Of a DNA stretch of 64,000 bases, positions 60,101-64,000 are shown piece by piece. A model generated the notes under the pieces. It searched no databases. It was not told the DNA's origin and was given only the letters and a program-made list of their open reading frames with translations. Every line of letters begins with the position of its first letter. The first letter of the stretch is position 1. The DNA is from Bryopsis sp. KO-2023 (taxonomy: Eukaryota; Chlorophyta; Ulvophyceae; Bryopsidales; Bryopsidaceae), in NCBI GenBank assembly GCA_030272585.1, contig BSYQ01000014.1, positions 1,488,001 through 1,552,000 of the forward strand, written 5' to 3'. Made by a program: the position numbers and the translations under genes.

Positions 60101-61003
60101 CAGTCGTGATGACTTCATTAGGAGTTTGGAAGGAGAGTCAGACATGCTCGGATGCTTACCTTGCGGGAACGGGAGGCGGTGTCGGCGGGACAGGGGGCGT
60201 CGGTGGCAAAGGTGGCGGGGGACTTGGGGGGCTTGGAGGTGGCGACCTGTAAGCAAAGAATCACAATGAAGCGGAGCTGGAGAGGTGGAAGAACGCAAAT
60301 AAATTCACCACGGGCAAGGAGCTCGGAAGCAGAGTTGGGAAGCATCTCACGGTGGGGAAGGTGGAGGTGGAGGTGGCATCGGTGGCGGGAACCTGGTGAC
60401 CAGAAACGAAGCATGTGAGTTGTTTGGATTGGGATCTCTGTGGTTGGCCGCGATCATGATCAGCAAACTCACGGTGGGGGCGGGCACTGAGGGACCGGTG
60501 GCGGCGGAGGGCTTGCAGGTGGCATGGGCTTGATAGGGTTTGTTTGCCCTGACGCACTGAACTCGATCGACGTCGGCTTAAAGATCTCCACCAGCCTTTG
60601 CTTTAGCAGGCCCAAGTCAACCCTTTTGAAGGGTTTCGTGGTCTCTGCCTCGCACTGCGTTTGCATCTCCATTTGGTTCACCACTGGGCTCGTGACCAGC
60701 TGCGGAGAGGTGCACGTGTGGCACGCAGGGCTGCAATCCAAACAGCTCGTGCCGAACACGTTTTCCCCGCGTTGCATCAGCATGGTGGCGATATCGGTGG
60801 GCGTCATTAGGGGCAGTGTGTGGTTGTTCTCGAACCACAGTTTGTAGTGAAAGTCTGCGTTCAAGGAAAAAACACCGAGTCAGGGAGAGTGGACCCAGTC
60901 ATGCAGCATTCCTGACGTTCGAAAGACGGTTACCTTTTGCGACAGCATTTGAGAAGAGTACTGTGGCCGTCAGCCACAGCACCCACAGCTGAATGGTGGT
61001 CAT
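48161..61003 (-). CDS. Giant REJ-like cell-surface protein with Pro-rich shaft
   Basis: A single-pass surface protein of about 3410 residues, read as 30 exons whose lengths sum to an exact number of codons (10233 nt). Exon 1 (61003-60934) is a signal peptide (MTTIQLWVLWLTATVLFSNA). Exon 2 (60854-60473) has DFHYKLWFENN, a Cys cluster (SCLDCSPACHTC) and the first proline run. Six Pro/Ser exons make a shaft to about residue 775. Exons 9-26 (57962-53053) are Cys-rich modules. Exon 27 (52852-51500) and exon 28 (51462-48807) hold PKD/REJ sequence (LFDASYSMDPTRRELTYNW; LDASGSYDPDD). Exon 29 (48723-48426) is SEA-like (GSIVVETRIDIP). Exon 30 (48336-48161) has the membrane helix (VGMIVGIVVAGLVVTVGVAV), then a lysine cluster and a short tail. 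REJ regions occur in sperm receptors and polycystin-1; no channel domain follows here. Adhesion, mating recognition or wall attachment is inferred. Confidence 0.85.
58057..60392 (-). repeat. Pro/Ser-rich exon cluster, including a 540-codon SPPPP exon
   Basis: Exons 60392-60351 (42 nt), 60246-60160 (87), 60080-60045 (36), 59953-59900 (54), 59807-58188 (1620) and 58094-58062 (33) encode almost only Pro with Ser, Thr, Ala, Leu and Val. Every length is a multiple of three, and every intron between them is phase 2. The big exon alternates PPPSPPPP and PPSPPSPP. Such SP-rich tracts in algae and plants are normally hydroxylated and glycosylated into stiff rods. The plus strand is a G-rich mirror (GGAGGTGG units). 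Confidence 0.9.
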
Positions 61004-63188
61004 CCTCGGACCACACATGTCGAAAGGCAGTTGTGGAACAAGAATGGGTGGGGGCGGCTTTTATGGGCCTGAAACCAAGCTCCACGACTGGGGGGGTTGA
61101 CCTGGGAGGACTCGTGAGTCACGTGCTCTGTAACTGCAACCACTTCCAACTTCGCTTCCAGCAACTCCCAGCAGTTGGAATCTTTTCTAGCTCTTTATCC
61201 CTGGCCAAAACTAAAGACCAACAAAGGGTCCCATATCAACGATTGCCATTAAAAAACATTATTTCAGGCCGACTAGCGAGAAACAAGAACCATGCTCTCA
61301 GACTCCAGTCACCACAAGACAGAAGACTCAAAGGGCCCTGGAAAAATCGCATTTACGCGAGTCACAATTTTGTTTAAACAATTGAAAAAATGAGCCCGTT
61401 GAATTCACCTTCAGGAAAATAGGCTGGTTGCGAACATCAATATACATGTTGGACATACAAACATAGATAGGACAAAGAAGTTTTAGAATCTTTTTTATAT
61501 AAGTTTTTTTGGTAAAGTTTTTGTAGAATTTTTTGGCTGGGTGGTTGAAGAATGTTGATTGAAGTCAATTTTGCTTTCTTTCTTGTATTTTGCTTTGCTT
61601 CCTTCGATTCTCTTGCCCATTCTTTTCAAAGCATCCTTTGATTTTTTCCCATTTATTTATTTTTATGGGGTCATCATAATTTTGAGGGGCATCACACACA
61701 TGCTTATCACAAAGGACTTATTTGAAAAAAAATAAATGACATTTGGGGATGCAACTGTCAGGGAGAGGTATGGCTGTGGGAGGGGGTATTTTGTTCTCAA
61801 GAAAGTCAGGTTGGCAGTTTCCTTTTTCCTGACTCCAGTACTGAGTGATAGCTTTCTTGTTTTCATTCCACCACACAGGTCAGCCAAAAAAGTGTGACTG
61901 TATGTGTTGCCATAGAATCTCGAGGGCACGACACCAATCTTACATCTCATATTTGTTGCTTCATGTATAAAAATTGCCAGTATATGAAACTCTTCTTATT
62001 CTTACTCGAAAAAGAAGTTGAGAAAGAAGTATGAATAACCCTCAAATTTTAATCCTTTTTATCGTTGCGGTGGTTTTTGTTGCTCTGTTTTTTTTCCTTT
62101 TTTTCGCTCGATGATGTTTGATGAATGTTATTGTGCAATCCACTGCCCAGAAAATTGGTAAATTGAATTCACACTCAAAATTTATTTTGCATCACACAAA
62201 TTGAAATACGGGGGAAAGCTCCAAACGAAATTGGAGTGTGCCTGTGTGGTCAACTGCAAAAGTCAGGGAACATTATTCTTGGAGGTACAGGATGATCGAT
62301 GGTCAACGATTGGCCCATCATTTTCCTCTTAAACTTGAACCAACAGCACCGAATCAATCGATGGCCATTGTTTTTAAACTCACACCGTTCCACCACTTCT
62401 CTCCCTTATCTACTGCCACCCAGAACGTGGATACGCTAGGAAAAAAGAGTCGGTTGAGAATTTACGTACACAAAGCTGCGTGTCTTGACATCCAAAAATG
62501 CATCTTGCATCCCACTCGCCAGAAATTAGAACTCAACGGTCAAGCAGAACAAAGTCCCACACACTTCACAACGTTGAGCAATCAAACCAAATGTTCAGCT
62601 TTTTTGTACCAACTCACATGTCCCTAAACAACCAAGTCTAGACTTCCCATATCTACCAATTCGAGTTTCGGGTTTGCACAAAACGATGGGTGTTGCATTT
62701 GTTTCGTTGCACCTCTCTCTCTCTGAAACCTTTCAATATCGACAAGTCGACCTAACGGAACGAGTGTTTAGAGCCTGGAGCGAACTCAAGCTTCTCATAC
62801 AATCTGGTGTTCTCTGGTAGTATCGCCAACTCGTTTTGAATGGGATCGTTACACTCCTTGATTGGCGGCAGCGCACAGTGGTGGCGACCATCTCGTGACA
62901 ACACCCGCCTCCTCCAATGCAACTCTTTCCTGGTCCCAATATGTGAGACTCAGCGGAGCAACTTTCCAATCGCCGCTTATCGGATCATGCTGACCCTATG
63001 TCTCTCCGTTATGAATGTTTCGTTCTGAGATATCAACATATGGTATCAAGATTTGACAACAAGAACTTCACAGTTATTGCATATTAATGGTGATATGAAC
63101 GGTTCGAGGTCACAGACCGAAGACAAGAGTTTTACTGCGAAAGGAAAGAACTGCGGTGGGGAACGCTAGTCCGCGTTATATGGCCTCT

Positions 63189-63223
63189 GGGACGGTACGA
63201 GATCTCACATCTCGAACCGTCCC
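63189..63223. repeat. 15-bp inverted repeat, GGGACGGT ends
   Basis: GGGACGGTACGAGAT (63189-63203) pairs with ATCTCGAACCGTCCC (63209-63223), with one mismatch and a five-base loop. A smaller palindrome GCTGGAC-G-GTCCAGC follows within 20 bases, and GGACGG recurs once more near 63256. Confidence 0.75.
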
Positions 63224-63818
63224 CGTCACGGCTGGACGGTCCAGCTGTATCTTCTGGACGGACTGGTGAGTCAGAGGTTCATATCACCGTATTTGAATCT
63301 GTTCGCCACATTCCTCGTTGCACAAGCGTACCATCGCCTTCCCATCGTTTGCGGCTTGATAGCTGTGACGGAGCTAGAAAGAACATGGCAGATGTACTGC
63401 CACGAAATGTCACAATTATTCCGATGTTAATTCGGATGAACGGAACTCACCAGCTCACACTGATAAACAGTCGTATTACGCGCTGCTCTATGTGAGACCT
63501 GGTGGTTCGCACGTTGGGTTCAACTCCTGACGAGGTCGACGACGTAGGAAAAGTTGTATATCGATGCGCTGGAGGATATCGAATAGCTGGCACGCCAACC
63601 CATGGCAGCGCAGAGTATTAGCAGTCTTACTGTCGGCACTGTCACTCTGTGATATCCGAGGTATGACTTCTACGAAACGTGCAGCTGGGAAAACAAGGAG
63701 CCAGCGAAAACACGATGGAATACAACGCATAGAATATGACCCACTACGAAACAAGATCTTTAAGACGATCTATACAGCTTTCAGTCGAGTCGCTAAGCGA
63801 CCCTCGCAGTGACGTCGA

Positions 63819-63871
63819 ACTCGCAGCCAACACATGTGTGTTGGCACTAGAACTGGCTGCGAGTATAAAAA
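63819..63871. repeat. Nested palindromes followed by a TATA-like sequence
   Basis: ACTCGCAGCCA (63819-63829) pairs with TGGCTGCGAGT (63854-63864). Inside, GCCAACACA (63826-63834) pairs with TGTGTTGGC (63837-63845), so two alternative folds share bases. TATAAAAA begins at 63864, directly after the outer arm. Confidence 0.75.
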
Positions 63872-64000
63872 TAGAGCGAAGTTTTCTACGGATAACTAAG
63901 TTTCTGAAACCTCGGCAGTATACCCCCTCGGAAGTTTATTAAAAGTTTACTGAAGCTCTGAATCGGACGTGGAAAAGATTAGCTATCGGATCCGCACGGG

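Larger units (their letters stand above)
61004..64000. other. 3-kb region without recognised genes, inverted repeats at its end
   Basis: 61004-61100 should hold the promoter of the giant surface gene. From 61400 to 62200 the sequence is T-rich. From about 62240 onward homopolymer runs nearly vanish and composition is balanced, unlike the rest of the window. A 129-codon plus-strand frame (62238-62627) has no domain and no ATG-supported start. Inverted repeats lie at 63189-63223 and 63819-63864. This end could belong to another gene or a repeat cut by the window edge. Confidence 0.35.

Noticed and set aside
63480-63540. Possible tRNA from GGGTTCAACTCC
   Set aside because: The T-arm has two weak pairs and no acceptor, D or anticodon arms fit upstream.

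Overview
The window is nuclear DNA of an intron-rich photosynthetic protist, most likely an alga of the green lineage. Five things point there: GT-AG introns with long T- and G-runs on the sense strand; a nuclear tRNA-Ser with no encoded CCA; a hydroxyproline-rich (SPPPP) cell-surface protein of volvocine/prasinophyte style; a plant-type glutaminyl cyclase; and a block resembling plant dormancy-associated (DRM1/ARP) proteins. A CCCTAAA pair lies inside one transposon. None of these is proof, and the species is not identified. Exon boundaries below were read by eye from splice sites and reading-frame phase. Where I give exon lists, the phases close.

Layout. 1-1086 holds possible structured RNAs. 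1087-2387 (+) is a small secreted Cys-rich protein. 4042-10111 (-) is a BK/Slo-type potassium channel with RCK domains in 14 exons. 10.1-13.3 kb is gene-poor, with hairpins and a 525-bp fold-back transposon. 13317-16081 (+) is a glutaminyl-peptide cyclotransferase. 16836-19627 (+) is an unrecognised secreted protein. 20629-24138 (+) is an intronless FCP1/CPL3-like RNA polymerase II CTD phosphatase with a BRCT domain. 25225-30107 (+) is a TBC Rab-GAP. 33197-34171 (-) is a BTB protein. 35308-36444 (-) is a small secreted Cys-rich protein. 37414-39044 (+) is an EF-hand protein joined to a DRM1/ARP-like block. 40676-43164 (+) is the Golgi protein SYS1, with a non-autonomous DNA transposon in one intron. 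45449-45529 (+) is tRNA-Ser(CGA). 48161-61003 (-) is a 30-exon gene for a single-pass surface protein of about 3410 residues: signal peptide, Pro-rich shaft, Cys-rich modules, PKD/REJ region, SEA-like domain, one membrane helix and a basic tail. The last 3 kb has no recognisable gene.

The genes do not form a pathway, as expected for a eukaryotic chromosome. SYS1 and the TBC protein act in membrane traffic. The channel, the EF-hand protein and the giant REJ-like protein would act at the cell surface or in calcium signalling. The most unusual items are the giant surface protein, whose Pro-rich shaft is built from frame-neutral phase-2 exons, the DRM1-like/EF-hand fusion, and two structured DNA transposons. 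No retroviral, LTR or Polinton-like element and no CRISPR array was seen.
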